A stretch of DNA of 64,000 bases from contig NZ_AXBA01000010.1 in NCBI RefSeq assembly GCF_000473085.1, forward strand, positions 62,001 through 126,000, given 5' to 3'. A model generated the notes under the pieces. The model was given only the letters and a program-made list of their open reading frames with translations. It was not told where the DNA came from and did no database searches. Source of the DNA: Azorhizobium doebereinerae UFLA1-100 (GTDB taxonomy: Bacteria; Pseudomonadota; Alphaproteobacteria; Rhizobiales; Xanthobacteraceae). Of this stretch, positions 35,261-46,495 are shown in pieces. The position numbers and the translations under genes are program-made. Numbering within the stretch: position 1 is the first letter of the stretch; each line of letters begins with the position of its first letter.

Positions 35261-35962
35261 ATGGTGAACGGCGCGCGCGCGGTCGCGGCAACGGTGGTTC
35301 TGGGGCTGTTCGCGGCCGGCTGCGCCACCCCCGGCGGCAACTGGGGCACCTCGGTCGTCAAGGAGACCGACGGCTTCGGCGACTATTATGAGACCGTGAT
35401 CAACGTGCCCGCGCCCACCGGCGCGCCGCGCGCCTTCCAGTGCGCCGGCCCGTGGGGTCCGAACACCAGCGATACCGTGCTCAAGGGCATCTTCGGCATG
35501 AACCGGGTGGTCACGGCCACCGACGTGCTGCGTCCCGACGGCACCACCGGCCCCGGCAGCGTGGTGCTGCCGAACGATCCCAAGCTGCGCGTCTCCGTCG
35601 CCTGGGCCGATGGCTTCGCCTATGCCGGGCCGATCCGCTTCAACTTCTCCGAGGAGACCGCCTGGAGCGTCAACGGCGTCGGCATCGGCGCCGGCATCGG
35701 CGACCTGGAGAAGGCCAACGGCAAGCCGTTCCGCCTGATCGGCTTCGGCGGCGACGGCGGCGGCATCGTCACCGACTGGCAGGGCGGTGCGCTGGCCAAT
35801 CTCCAGGGCGGGTGCGGCCTCACCGTCCAGCTCGCCATTTCCGCGCTGGCGCCGGCCTCCGCGCAGGCCAAGGTGGTCGGCCCGCGGGTCTTCTCGTCCA
35901 GCGACCGCAACGTGCGGGCACTGAAGCCGACGGTCGGCAAATTCTGGGTTTTGTACAATTGA
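35261..35962 (+). CDS. lipoprotein of unknown function
   Basis: A 233-residue lipoprotein: signal ending in LFAAGC (lipobox cysteine at 21), then a mature part rich in glycine and aromatic residues with no repeats I recognise. The start at 35261 has GGAGG 5 bases upstream; the frame extends 105 bases further but without a ribosome site. Possibly a surface or envelope protein. No family assigned. Confidence 0.65.
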   Translation: MVNGARAVAATVVLGLFAAGCATPGGNWGTSVVKETDGFGDYYETVINVPAPTGAPRAFQCAGPWGPNTSDTVLKGIFGMNRVVTATDVLRPDGTTGPGSVVLPNDPKLRVSVAWADGFAYAGPIRFNFSEETAWSVNGVGIGAGIGDLEKANGKPFRLIGFGGDGGGIVTDWQGGALANLQGGCGLTVQLAISALAPASAQAKVVGPRVFSSSDRNVRALKPTVGKFWVLYN

Positions 35963-36069
35963 GCGGACACGTTTCGCGCGATTGACGGCGGTATGGCCCT
36001 GTGGTCGTACTTGCCGCTGCGGTGGCTCTGGGGGTGAAGCGCGCCGCGCGAACAGGCAGGATGGATTCC

Positions 36070-36339
36070 ATGTCGCAGCAGGCGTTCTTCAACAAGTCCC
36101 TGGTGGCTGGCGTCGGCCTCGGTCTGGCGGCGGCCATCGGCGGCCAGGCCCTTCTCGACGGCCGGGCGCTCGCCAACCAGCCGTTCATGGAGGCGGCCCT
36201 GGGCTCGCTCCAGGCCGCCAGGGCGAACCTGATCAAGGCCGAGCCCAACAAGGGCGGCCATCGCGAGCGGGCCCTCGAACTGGTCAACGGCGCCATCGCC
36301 CAGACCGAGCAGGGCATCGCCTTCGCCGCCGGCCGCTGA
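36070..36339 (+). CDS. small exported or membrane-anchored protein, unknown
   Basis: An 89-residue protein with one hydrophobic N-terminal segment (SLVAGVGLGLAAAIGGQALL) and a helical C-terminus with the pattern LQAARANLIKAEPNKGGHRERALELVN, which resembles small periplasmic helical proteins. ATG codons at 36001, 36061 and 36070 are possible; AGGA lies 8 bases before the last. Function unknown. Confidence 0.5.
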   Translation: MSQQAFFNKSLVAGVGLGLAAAIGGQALLDGRALANQPFMEAALGSLQAARANLIKAEPNKGGHRERALELVNGAIAQTEQGIAFAAGR

Positions 36340-36502
36340 GGCGTCGCGCCGGCGGCACGCTCCCGTCCGGTTGGGGCCGCAAATCCGCCGCCGGCGCTTA
36401 TCATAAGGATCGCGGGCCTGCGGGCGCGCGATCCGACGGCTGGCCGACCCGGCGCGGGATCCGGCGATCGACAGGTTCCCGCACGCTGAGCCGGAGGCAC
36501 GC

Positions 36503-37195
36503 ATGGATTGGGTCTCGTTCTGGGATGGTGCCCATTCCATCTATGTGAACGACCGCCACAAGCAGGTGCATTACGCGCGCATCACGGCGGATATCGCCGC
36601 CCTGGTGCCGGCGCCCGATGCCCGGGTGCTGGACTATGGCTGCGGCGAGGCGCTGGGCGCCCCCGGGCTGGCCCGCGCCTGCGGTTCGCTCATCCTCGCC
36701 GACGCGGCCCCCACCGTCCGCGCCAAGCTCAAGGAGCGGCTGAAGGGCGAGCCCAGAATCACCGTGCTCTCGCCCGAGGAGACGGCGGCGCTGCCGGACG
36801 GCAGCCTGGACTTTGTGATTGCCAACTCGCTGCTGCAATATCTGTCGAAGGACGTGCTGAAGAGCCTGCTGGGGCTCTGGCGCCGCCTTTTGGCGCCCGG
36901 CGGCGCGCTGGTGCTGGCCGACGTGATCCCGCCCGGGGTCAGCGCGGTGCAGGATGCCGCCGCGCTGCTGTCCTTCGCGGCGCGGGACGGCTTCCTGCCG
37001 GCGGCGGTGATCGGCCTCGCCAAGACGGCGGTCTCGCCCTACCGCAAGCTGCGCGCCGACCTCGGCCTGACCATGTATGAGGAGGCGGAGATGCTGGCGC
37101 TGCTGAAAGAGGCGGGCTACGCGCCGGAGCGCCTGGCGCGCAACATCGGCCACAACCAGCGGCGCATGGCCTTCCGCGCGGTGCCGGCGGGCTGA
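36503..37195 (+). CDS. class I SAM-dependent methyltransferase
   Basis: A 230-residue methyltransferase. SAM-binding motif I is VLDYGCGEALGAPG (about 43-56), motif II contains LILADAAP and the post-motif region is LDFVIANSLLQYL. GGALVLADVIPPG corresponds to motif III. The overall shape matches type 11 methyltransferases. The substrate is unknown. It ends facing the GtrA gene, and the junction carries a 17-base tandem duplication. Confidence 0.8.
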   Translation: MDWVSFWDGAHSIYVNDRHKQVHYARITADIAALVPAPDARVLDYGCGEALGAPGLARACGSLILADAAPTVRAKLKERLKGEPRITVLSPEETAALPDGSLDFVIANSLLQYLSKDVLKSLLGLWRRLLAPGGALVLADVIPPGVSAVQDAAALLSFAARDGFLPAAVIGLAKTAVSPYRKLRADLGLTMYEEAEMLALLKEAGYAPERLARNIGHNQRRMAFRAVPAG

Positions 37196-37221
37196 GCGCC
37201 TATTCGGGCTGAGCGCCTATT
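37188..37221. repeat. exact 17-base tandem duplication at convergent gene ends
   Basis: CGGGCTGAGCGCCTATT occurs twice without a gap (37188-37204 and 37205-37221). The first copy contains the stop codon of the methyltransferase gene and the second contains the stop codon (read on the minus strand) of the GtrA gene. Confidence 0.97.
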
Positions 37222-37657
37222 TCGCCGCCTCGCGGGCACCCGTCTTGTGGGCGAAGGCCCAGATTCGGTAGGCGCTGAAGGTCCAGATCATGACCAGGCC
37301 CGTCGTGATGGCCTGGGCGAGCAGGTAATAGAGCCCCAGCCGGTGGACCAGGATGTCCATGAGCACGCCGGTCATCACGAAGGCGATGCCCGCCACCGTG
37401 GCGAAACGGGGCAGGGCGCCCGCATGGGAGCGGGTCGATTCGAACGTGAAGCGGCGGTTGAGGCAGTAGGAGATCACGCTGCCGACCAGAAAGCCCGCCA
37501 GGGAGGCGAGCACCGGCCCGGCCCAGTGGGATTCCACCAGCAGGGCGAGGGTGGTGAAATGCCCCGCGGCCGCCGTCAGGCCGACGCCCACGAAGGTCGC
37601 GAACTGCATCAGGAACGCACGGTGCTGGGCGGAGAGATGTGACAAAACGGCGAACAC
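37217..37657 (-). CDS. GtrA-family membrane protein
   Basis: A 146-residue protein with four membrane helices, FVGVGLTAAAGHFTTLALL being the first. SVISYCLNRRFTFES is the conserved signature of the GtrA/flippase group, which helps move lipid-linked sugars across the membrane. GTG start with GGAG 7 bases upstream. It is not near glycan genes here, so its sugar is unknown. Confidence 0.83.
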   Translation of the reverse strand: MFAVLSHLSAQHRAFLMQFATFVGVGLTAAAGHFTTLALLVESHWAGPVLASLAGFLVGSVISYCLNRRFTFESTRSHAGALPRFATVAGIAFVMTGVLMDILVHRLGLYYLLAQAITTGLVMIWTFSAYRIWAFAHKTGAREAAK

Positions 37658-37856
37658 GGACAGGCTCCAGACGGCCGAGACGATCGAGGCGTCTTCCGTC
37701 GCGGTGAATTATGGTCTAAGGAAGCCCAATCCGCGTGCAGGGGCGGAAGAATTTTTGCGCCCTTGCTGCGCAGCGCCGTCCCAGAGACGGACCCTCGCCA
37801 TTCAGGGGCGCGTGACCCGCGGCCCTTTTTTTGCGCCCGTCGAGCGCCAGAGATAA

Positions 37857-41222
<3,366 letters not shown>

Positions 41223-41523
41223 CCGGCGTTGAGTGACAAGGTTCCCGCGACCCGCATCGGCCCAAGGCCGGTGTGGGCGATCGGGCTATTGTCGAAGGAC
41301 CGCTTCGCGCAGCCCCCCAGGGCGGGTTGAGCGCTACGGACCATGTGACGCGGATGGGGTGACCCTGCGCCCGGACGCCAGAGGCCGGGCGGGCTCCCTC
41401 CGCGGGGCATCCGGCATCCGTCACGGGCGCCGCTGCGGTTGAGATCGACGTCGAGCGTCGGAACCAAGGGCCCGCGAGGCCGGTTCCGCGCATCGCGGCA
41501 TCAGGAGGTTCCAGGTAGGACCC
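41223..41523. other. intergenic region carB-greA
   Basis: About 300 bases without a supported gene. The open frames on both strands have no ribosome site or family signature. The greA ribosome site (AGGAGG at 41502-41507 or GGTAGGA nearer the ATG) lies at its right end. No clear terminator for carB was found. Confidence 0.5.
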
Positions 41524-41997
41524 ATGGAAAAGATTCCCATGACGGGGGCGGGTTTCGTCGCCCTTGAGGACGAGTTGCGTTTCCGTCAGCAGGTGGAGCG
41601 CCCCCGGATCATCTCCGCCATTTCCGAAGCGCGCGCCCATGGCGACCTGTCCGAGAATGCGGAATATCACGCGGCCAAGGAGCTTCAGTCCCTGAACGAG
41701 GGGCGCATCGCGGAGCTGGAGGACAAGATCTCCCGCGCCGATGTGATCGACGTGTCCAAGCTGTCCGGCGACACCGTGAAGTTCGGCGCCACCGTCACCC
41801 TGGTGGACGAGGACACGGAAGAGGAGAAGGTCTGGCAGATCGTCGGCGACAGCGAAGCCGACGCCAAGGCGGGCCGCATCTCCATTTCCTCGCCCGTCGC
41901 CCGGGCGCTGATCGGCAAGAAGCAGGGCGCCTCGGTCGAGGTGGTCACACCCAAGGGCGCGCGCTCGTTCGAGATCGTGGCGGTCCGCTGGGCCTGA
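41524..41997 (+). CDS. greA: transcript cleavage factor GreA
   Basis: A 157-residue factor that rescues stalled RNA polymerase. It opens [18 protein letters not shown], and the coiled-coil tip carries the acidic residues in [20 protein letters not shown], the diagnostic GreA motif. The C-terminal FKBP-like domain is complete with [13 protein letters not shown]. The ATG lies close after AGGACCC. An intrinsic terminator follows the gene. Confidence 0.97.
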   Translation: MEKIPMTGAGFVALEDELRFRQQVERPRIISAISEARAHGDLSENAEYHAAKELQSLNEGRIAELEDKISRADVIDVSKLSGDTVKFGATVTLVDEDTEEEKVWQIVGDSEADAKAGRISISSPVARALIGKKQGASVEVVTPKGARSFEIVAVRWA

Positions 41998-42021
41998 ATG
42001 ACCGCTGACGCGGGACGGGCA

Positions 42022-42047
42022 GGGGGCGCGGCAGCGCCCCCTTTGCT
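42022..42047 (+). terminator. greA: intrinsic terminator after greA
   Basis: GGGGGCGC and GCGCCCCC form a perfect 8 bp stem with loop GGCA, followed by TTTGCTT. It starts 25 bases after the greA stop and lies before the end of the convergent lrp gene. Confidence 0.8.
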
Positions 42048-42075
42048 TATTCCGGCGGCGGCTGTTCCGTCGGCT

Positions 42076-42561
42076 TCATTCCGGCGGCGGCGAGCCTTCC
42101 TCGAGCGGCACCACCGGGGCGTTTTTCGACTGCTTCAGCGTCAGCGCGGTCTTCACGTTGCGCACGTTCGGCGCCGAGGTGATCTCCAGCACGAACTTCT
42201 GGAAGGTCGGCAGATCGGGCGCCACGCACAGCATCAGGAAATCCACCTCGCCCGACAGCATCCAGGCGCCGCGCACCAGCGGCCAATGGGCGATGCGCGC
42301 CTCGAAGGCGGCGAGATCCGTCCCGGCCTGGCTGATGAGATGGACCATGGCGAAGGCCATGAGGTCGTAGCCCAGCTGCTTTTCGTCCAGCAGCGCGCGA
42401 TAGCCGCGGATGATGCCGTCCTCTTCCAGGCTGCGCACCCGGCGCAGGCAGGGCGGGGCGGAGATGCCCACGCGCCGCGACAGCTCCACATTGGTCATGC
42501 GGCCATCCCGTTGCAGCTCCGCCAGGATTTTCCAGTCCACGGCGTCGAGACGAACGGTCAA
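42076..42561 (-). CDS. lrp: Lrp/AsnC-family transcriptional regulator
   Basis: A 161-residue regulator. The N-terminal helix-turn-helix has LDAVDWKILAELQRDGRMTN and LSRRVGISAPPCLRRVRSLE, and the C-terminal RAM ligand domain has the GAWMLSGEVDFLM pattern. It is divergent from trxB, as in other Rhizobiales. It probably binds amino acids and acts on its own promoter (see dyad at 42614). The symbol follows synteny; the ligand is unknown. Confidence 0.88.
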   Translation of the reverse strand: MTVRLDAVDWKILAELQRDGRMTNVELSRRVGISAPPCLRRVRSLEEDGIIRGYRALLDEKQLGYDLMAFAMVHLISQAGTDLAAFEARIAHWPLVRGAWMLSGEVDFLMLCVAPDLPTFQKFVLEITSAPNVRNVKTALTLKQSKNAPVVPLEEGSPPPE

Positions 42562-42873
42562 GGGGGAATCCTCCAGGCGATTGCGATTGGCACCTTAGTG
42601 AAGCCGTTTCGCAGCGCAACGAAATAATATTGCGCAAAGCGGGGTGCGCGGATCTGATGCGTTCTCCGCTCGACGTCAGCGTCCGCGGGGCCGGATCATG
42701 GGGACATCCCGCTGCCGGCCAAGCGCAACGATTGTTGAGCCTTGTGGTAGGCGCAACCCGCCCCTACATTCCCGCATAGCTCCGCCAGCATCTCGCGCCG
42801 GAGGCCCTGGCTGCTTCGCGCCGGGTTCCGCGCGCGCCGGCCCGCGAGGGTCGCAATCGGTTCGAGGACGTCC
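42562..42873. other. divergent lrp-trxB intergenic region
   Basis: About 310 bases without a supported gene. It contains the Lrp-type dyad at 42614-42635 and a second dyad, GTAGG-N11-CCTAC, at 42747-42767, about 107 bases before trxB. The latter has the size of a LysR-type half-site pair and could be an LsrB site, but this is a guess. Confidence 0.4.
42614..42635. promoter_or_regulatory. dyad with AT-rich centre upstream of lrp
   Basis: GCGCAA (42614-42619), ten AT-rich bases and TTGCGC (42630-42635) form a 22-base inverted repeat, 53 bases upstream of the lrp start codon. The AT-rich centre with inverted flanks is the usual plan of Lrp/AsnC operators. Confidence 0.5.
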
Positions 42874-43833
42874 ATGGTTTCCCACAGCAAGGTCATCATC
42901 ATCGGGTCCGGCCCCGCCGGCTACACCGCAGCCATCTACGCGGCCCGCGCCATGCTGGAGCCGGTGCTGTTCGAGGGCATCCAGCCCGGCGGCCAGCTCA
43001 CCATCACCACGGACGTGGAAAACTATCCGGGCTTCGCCGACGTCATCCAGGGGCCCTGGCTGATGGAGCAGATGCGGGCGCAGGCGGAGCACGTGGGCAC
43101 CCGCATCCTGTCCGAGCACGTGGCGAGCCTCGATCTCGCGCACCGGCCGTTCCGCCTGGTGACCGAGGGCGGCGAGCACTTCACCGCCGACGTGGTGATC
43201 CTCGCCACCGGCGCCCAGGCGCGCTGGCTGGGCCTGACCTCGGAAGAGGACTACCGCGGCTTCGGCGTCTCCGCCTGTGCCACCTGCGACGGCTTCTTCT
43301 ATCGCGGCAAGGACGTGGTGGTGGTCGGCGGCGGCAACACCGCCGTGGAGGAAGCCCTGTTCCTCACCAATTTCGCCGCCAAGGTCACGCTGGTCCACCG
43401 CCGCGACAAGCTGCGCGCCGAGCGGATCCTGCAAGACCGGCTGTTCGCGCACCCCAAGATCTCCGTGGTGTGGAACGCGGCCATCGACGAGATCCTCGGC
43501 GAGACCGATCCCGTCTCCAAGGTGACCGGCGTGCGCCTCCAGGACGTGGTGAGCGGCGCGCATGCCGAGATCGCCACCGACGGCGTGTTCATCGCCATCG
43601 GCCATGCCCCGTCCACCGCCCTGGTGGATGGTCAGCTTCGGCTCAAATCCGGCGGCTATGTGTGGACGGCGCCGGATTCCACCGCCACCTCGGTGCCCGG
43701 CGTGTTCGCCGCGGGGGATGTGGCGGACGACGTGTTCCGGCAGGCGGTGACCGCCGCGGGCCGGGGCTGCATGGCGGCGCTGGAAGCTGAACGCTTCCTG
43801 GCGCAGCACGAAATGGCGGAAGCGGCCGAATAG
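42874..43833 (+). CDS. trxB: thioredoxin reductase TrxB
   Basis: A 319-residue NADPH-dependent flavoprotein reducing thioredoxin. FAD motif [18 protein letters not shown] (about 9-26), redox site Cys135/Cys138 in [19 protein letters not shown] motif [15 protein letters not shown] and the C-terminal FAD motif [16 protein letters not shown]. Twenty bases separate it from the LysR-type gene after it. Confidence 0.96.
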   Translation: MVSHSKVIIIGSGPAGYTAAIYAARAMLEPVLFEGIQPGGQLTITTDVENYPGFADVIQGPWLMEQMRAQAEHVGTRILSEHVASLDLAHRPFRLVTEGGEHFTADVVILATGAQARWLGLTSEEDYRGFGVSACATCDGFFYRGKDVVVVGGGNTAVEEALFLTNFAAKVTLVHRRDKLRAERILQDRLFAHPKISVVWNAAIDEILGETDPVSKVTGVRLQDVVSGAHAEIATDGVFIAIGHAPSTALVDGQLRLKSGGYVWTAPDSTATSVPGVFAAGDVADDVFRQAVTAAGRGCMAALEAERFLAQHEMAEAAE

Positions 43834-43853
43834 GCCTCTGAAGGCAGGGTGTG

Positions 43854-44744
43854 ATGGACTGGGACAAGCTGAAGGTTTTTCACGTGGCCGCCGAGGCCGG
43901 CTCCTTCACCCATGCGGGGGAGACGCTCGGCCTGTCCCAGTCCGCGGTGAGCCGGCAGGTGTCGGCGCTGGAACAGGAGCTGAAGGTTCCGCTGTTCCAT
44001 CGCCATGCCCGCGGCCTCATCCTGACCGAGCAGGGCGAACTGCTCTACCGGACCGCCCATGAGGTGTTCCTCAAGCTGGAATCGGCCCGCGCCCAGCTGA
44101 CCGACAGTCGCGAGAAGCCGAACGGCGAACTGCGCGTGACCACCACGGTCGGCCTCGGAACGCACTGGCTCACCGCCCGGGTGGGCGAGTTCGTCGAGCT
44201 CTATCCGGACATCCGCATCCAGCTCATCCTCACCGACGAGGAACTGGATCTCGCCATGCGCGAGGCGGACGTCGCCATCCGCATGCGCCAGCCGGTGCAG
44301 CCGGATCTGGTGCAGCGCAAGCTGTTCACGGTGCATTTCCACGCTTATGCCTCGGCGGACTATCTCAAGCGCCACGGCCAGCCGCGCACGCTGGACGAGC
44401 TGGACAAGCATCGCATCCTGCTGCTGGGCGGTCCCATCCCGAGCTATTTCCAGGGCCTCAACTGGCTGGAGCACGCCGGGCGCGACGGCTCGACCCCCCG
44501 GGTGCCGGCGTTCGAGGTGAACAGCGTGCTCGGCCTCAAGCGGGCGGTGGAGCGGGGCGTCGGCATCGGCACGCTGCCGGACTATCTGTCCGACGACTCG
44601 CCATCGCTGGTGCAGCTGTTCACCGATCGCGAGACGCCGCAGCTGGAGGCCTATTTCACCTATGCCCAGGAAATGCGCTCGGTGGCGCGGATCCAGGTGT
44701 TCCGTGACTTCCTGATCTCCAAGGCCCAGCGCTGGAATTACTGA
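43854..44744 (+). CDS. lsrB: LysR-type regulator, LsrB/VtlR-like
   Basis: A 296-residue regulator. Helix-turn-helix at 1-60 (FHVAAEAGSFTHAGETLGLS and SAVSRQVSALE); the rest is a substrate-binding-type effector domain. In Sinorhizobium meliloti the gene after trxB is lsrB, and the Brucella and Agrobacterium equivalent is vtlR, so synteny and similarity support the name. The start is ATG at 43854; a GTG directly before it is possible. I find no cysteine in the protein, unlike S. meliloti LsrB, which is reported to sense oxidation through cysteines. A probable sRNA gene lies 3' of it. Confidence 0.85.
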   Translation: MDWDKLKVFHVAAEAGSFTHAGETLGLSQSAVSRQVSALEQELKVPLFHRHARGLILTEQGELLYRTAHEVFLKLESARAQLTDSREKPNGELRVTTTVGLGTHWLTARVGEFVELYPDIRIQLILTDEELDLAMREADVAIRMRQPVQPDLVQRKLFTVHFHAYASADYLKRHGQPRTLDELDKHRILLLGGPIPSYFQGLNWLEHAGRDGSTPRVPAFEVNSVLGLKRAVERGVGIGTLPDYLSDDSPSLVQLFTDRETPQLEAYFTYAQEMRSVARIQVFRDFLISKAQRWNY

Positions 44745-44812
44745 CCGTGACACTGGCGCGACGGCATGGGGATAACCCGGCCGGATAGCCAAGCGTTGGG
44801 CACATGCCTGAT

Positions 44813-44829
44813 ATGCGGTCATTTTGCAT
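44813..44829 (+). promoter_or_regulatory. ATGC-N9-GCAT dyad before a probable sRNA
   Basis: ATGC (44813-44816) and GCAT (44826-44829) are symmetrical and are followed by further GCAT/ATGC elements up to 44839. The cluster lies 50-100 bases before the probable sRNA and just after a LysR-type gene, so a LysR-type binding site is plausible. No clear -35/-10 pair could be fixed. Confidence 0.35.
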
Positions 44830-44869
44830 TGCATTATGCCTAAGGGGAGTGCACTTTGCTCATGCCCTG

Positions 44870-44965
44870 ATCGCGCCATGCGCAGTCAGGTGTTCCCCTC
44901 TGGAAGGTTCGCCGCTCTGCGGCGATACTTGCCGGGCCTCTTTCGAGGTCCGGCATTTTTCTTTT
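44870..44965 (+). ncRNA. probable trans-acting sRNA (AbcR/alpha-r15-like)
   Basis: The 332-base gap 44745-45076 has no protein gene with credible features, but ends in a strong intrinsic terminator. Upstream of that, a hairpin GCCGC-TCT-GCGGC (44911-44923) follows a single-stranded C/U-rich stretch (GTTCCCCTCTGG) that could pair with ribosome sites. Two or three hairpins, an anti-ribosome-site stretch and a terminal U tract are the plan of AbcR-type sRNAs. From memory, abcR2 lies beside vtlR in Brucella. The 5' end is uncertain by 20-30 bases. Confidence 0.5.
44931..44965 (+). terminator. strong intrinsic terminator of the probable sRNA
   Basis: GCCGGGCCTC and GAGGTCCGGC form a 10 bp stem (one G-U pair) with loop TTTC, followed by ATTTTTCTTTT. 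It is about 190 bases after the lsrB stop and about 110 bases before the next gene. It is the strongest terminator I found in the window. Confidence 0.88.
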
Positions 44966-45076
44966 CAGGGGTCCGCCCGGCGGATGCCGCATCGCCCTGT
45001 TGCGGTGCGAAAGGCAGGCCGGCCGGAACGGCCCCCCGGCGCGTGGCGTTCCTGTTGCCTACAGCAGGAGAGCCTG

Positions 45077-45340
45077 ATGGCGCCCACTCTTTCCCCGGCC
45101 AGCCCCGCTCCGGCAGCCCGCCTGGGTCCTTTTCCCGGCCAGCCCGATCCCATGCGTCCCCCGGAGCCGCCCATCCTGCCGCCCGGGCCCATGGAAGATC
45201 CGGACGACGTTCCCGTGCCCGGCCCCGACCTGCCCCCTCTGCCGGAAGGCGACCCGTCCCGCGAGCCGCGTCGTGAGCCGTTTCCTGTTCCTGCGCCGGT
45301 GGACGACCCCGACACGGGCGGAGATGTGCCGTTGAATTGA
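45077..45340 (+). CDS. small proline-rich protein, unknown
   Basis: An 87-residue protein, about one third proline, acidic and with many DDVPVPGPD-type units. No signal peptide or membrane helix. GGAG lies 6 bases before the ATG at 45077. It is probably disordered. No family recognised. It may be a real small gene because of the good ribosome site, but codon composition alone is weak evidence in such GC-rich DNA. Confidence 0.4.
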   Translation: MAPTLSPASPAPAARLGPFPGQPDPMRPPEPPILPPGPMEDPDDVPVPGPDLPPLPEGDPSREPRREPFPVPAPVDDPDTGGDVPLN

Positions 45341-45419
45341 GCGGCGGCGGCCCGCGACCCGCCCGTTCGGTGGTAGCATCGCGCAGTGCCTGAATCAGGC
45401 TGCGCCGGCAGAGACCGCT

Positions 45420-46067
45420 ATGACCGAGAACCTCACACTGTCCCCGTCCGTCGATCGGCTGCCCGATCTGTTCGTCTGCGTGCCCGAGGTGGTGGCGGAC
45501 GTGATCGTGGATCTGCGCTATGCGGGGGCCGCCAATTTTGTCGGCGCGCCGGTGGATGGCTACGATGCGGCGAAGGCGCTGCTGACCCGTCCCGCCGCCG
45601 AGGCGGTGGCCCGCGTCGCGGCCGATGTCGCGCGCGACGGGCTGGTCCTGAAGCTTTATGACTGCTACCGGCCGGCCCGGGCCGTGGCCCATTTCGCCCG
45701 CTGGGCGGCGGACGGCGCGGACCTCGCCACCAAGGCCGACTATTATCCCGACCACGACAAGCCGGATCTGTTCACGCTCGGCTACATCGCCGGCCGCTCC
45801 AGCCATTCGCGCGGCTCGACGCTGGATCTCACATTGGCCCACCGTTCCGACGGGACGGAACTCGACATGGGGACGCCGTTCGATCTGTTCAGCGCCCGGT
45901 CGTGGCCGGAGTCGAACGCAGTCTCGGAGGCGCAGAAGGCCAACCGCCTGCGGCTCGCCGCGGCCATGTCAGAGGCGGGCTTCGAGCCCTTCTTCATGGA
46001 ATGGTGGCACTTCACCCTGAAGGGCGAGCCGTTTTCCGACACCTATTTCGACGTGCCGATCCGCTGA
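45420..46067 (+). CDS. ddpX: D-alanyl-D-alanine dipeptidase, VanX/DdpX-like
   Basis: A 215-residue zinc dipeptidase of the peptidase M15D family. Zinc ligand motifs are SSHSRGSTLDLTL (His and Asp) and EWWHFTLKGE (catalytic Glu and zinc His), and YDCYRPARAV contains the conserved arginine. No signal peptide, so it is cytoplasmic and probably recycles D-Ala-D-Ala from wall turnover rather than giving vancomycin resistance. Confidence 0.9.
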   Translation: MTENLTLSPSVDRLPDLFVCVPEVVADVIVDLRYAGAANFVGAPVDGYDAAKALLTRPAAEAVARVAADVARDGLVLKLYDCYRPARAVAHFARWAADGADLATKADYYPDHDKPDLFTLGYIAGRSSHSRGSTLDLTLAHRSDGTELDMGTPFDLFSARSWPESNAVSEAQKANRLRLAAAMSEAGFEPFFMEWWHFTLKGEPFSDTYFDVPIR

Positions 46068-46090
46068 CGCCCCGGCGCCAGGCGCGGCCC

Positions 46091-46495
46091 TCAGGAGAGG
46101 ATGATCTCCTCGATCTTCAGCCGGCGGCCCCAGGCATCGAAGAACTCGCCTTCGTTCAGCACCAGGCGGTTGTCGCGCACCCGTGCCTCGACCGCGCGCA
46201 GGCGCATGCGGGCCTCCTCATTCTCCAGCGGGCCATCCGCATCCAGCATGGGGAAGAAGGCCGCGCCGTCCCACTTGAGGCCCGAGCCGGCGAACAGCGT
46301 CACCACCTGCGTCCAGTCGATGTCGTCGCCGATGATGTTGAGATAGGTGGAGGCGAGCAGGGAGACGTGGGTTTCGCCGATCTCCACCAGGATCACCAGC
46401 GCGGTGAAGGCGCCTTCCGCCGCGAAGGTGTCGCGCAGCCAGCGTTCGAATTCGGTCGCGGCTCCCGGCCCTTCACCTTCCCTAGAAATCGACAC
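46091..46495 (-). CDS. conserved-looking protein of unknown function, end of selenium operon
   Basis: A 134-residue soluble protein, slightly acidic, with mixed alpha/beta character (FTALVILVEIGETHVSLLAS; FFDAWGRRLKIEEIIL). Its start overlaps the end of the gene before it (46482) by 14 bases, so it belongs to the same transcript as selB. No motif recognised. It is the last gene of the fdo/sel strand, facing ddpX. Confidence 0.6.
   Translation of the reverse strand: MSISREGEGPGAATEFERWLRDTFAAEGAFTALVILVEIGETHVSLLASTYLNIIGDDIDWTQVVTLFAGSGLKWDGAAFFPMLDADGPLENEEARMRLRAVEARVRDNRLVLNEGEFFDAWGRRLKIEEIILS

Noticed and set aside
44804-45076. Longer N-terminal extension of the proline-rich protein at 45077
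   Set aside because: The frame crosses the strong terminator at 44931-44965, and the ATG at 45077 has its own ribosome site.
45420-46067. Vancomycin resistance VanX
   Set aside because: No vanH, vanA or regulator genes are near. A single cytoplasmic D-Ala-D-Ala dipeptidase in a Gram-negative fits wall recycling.
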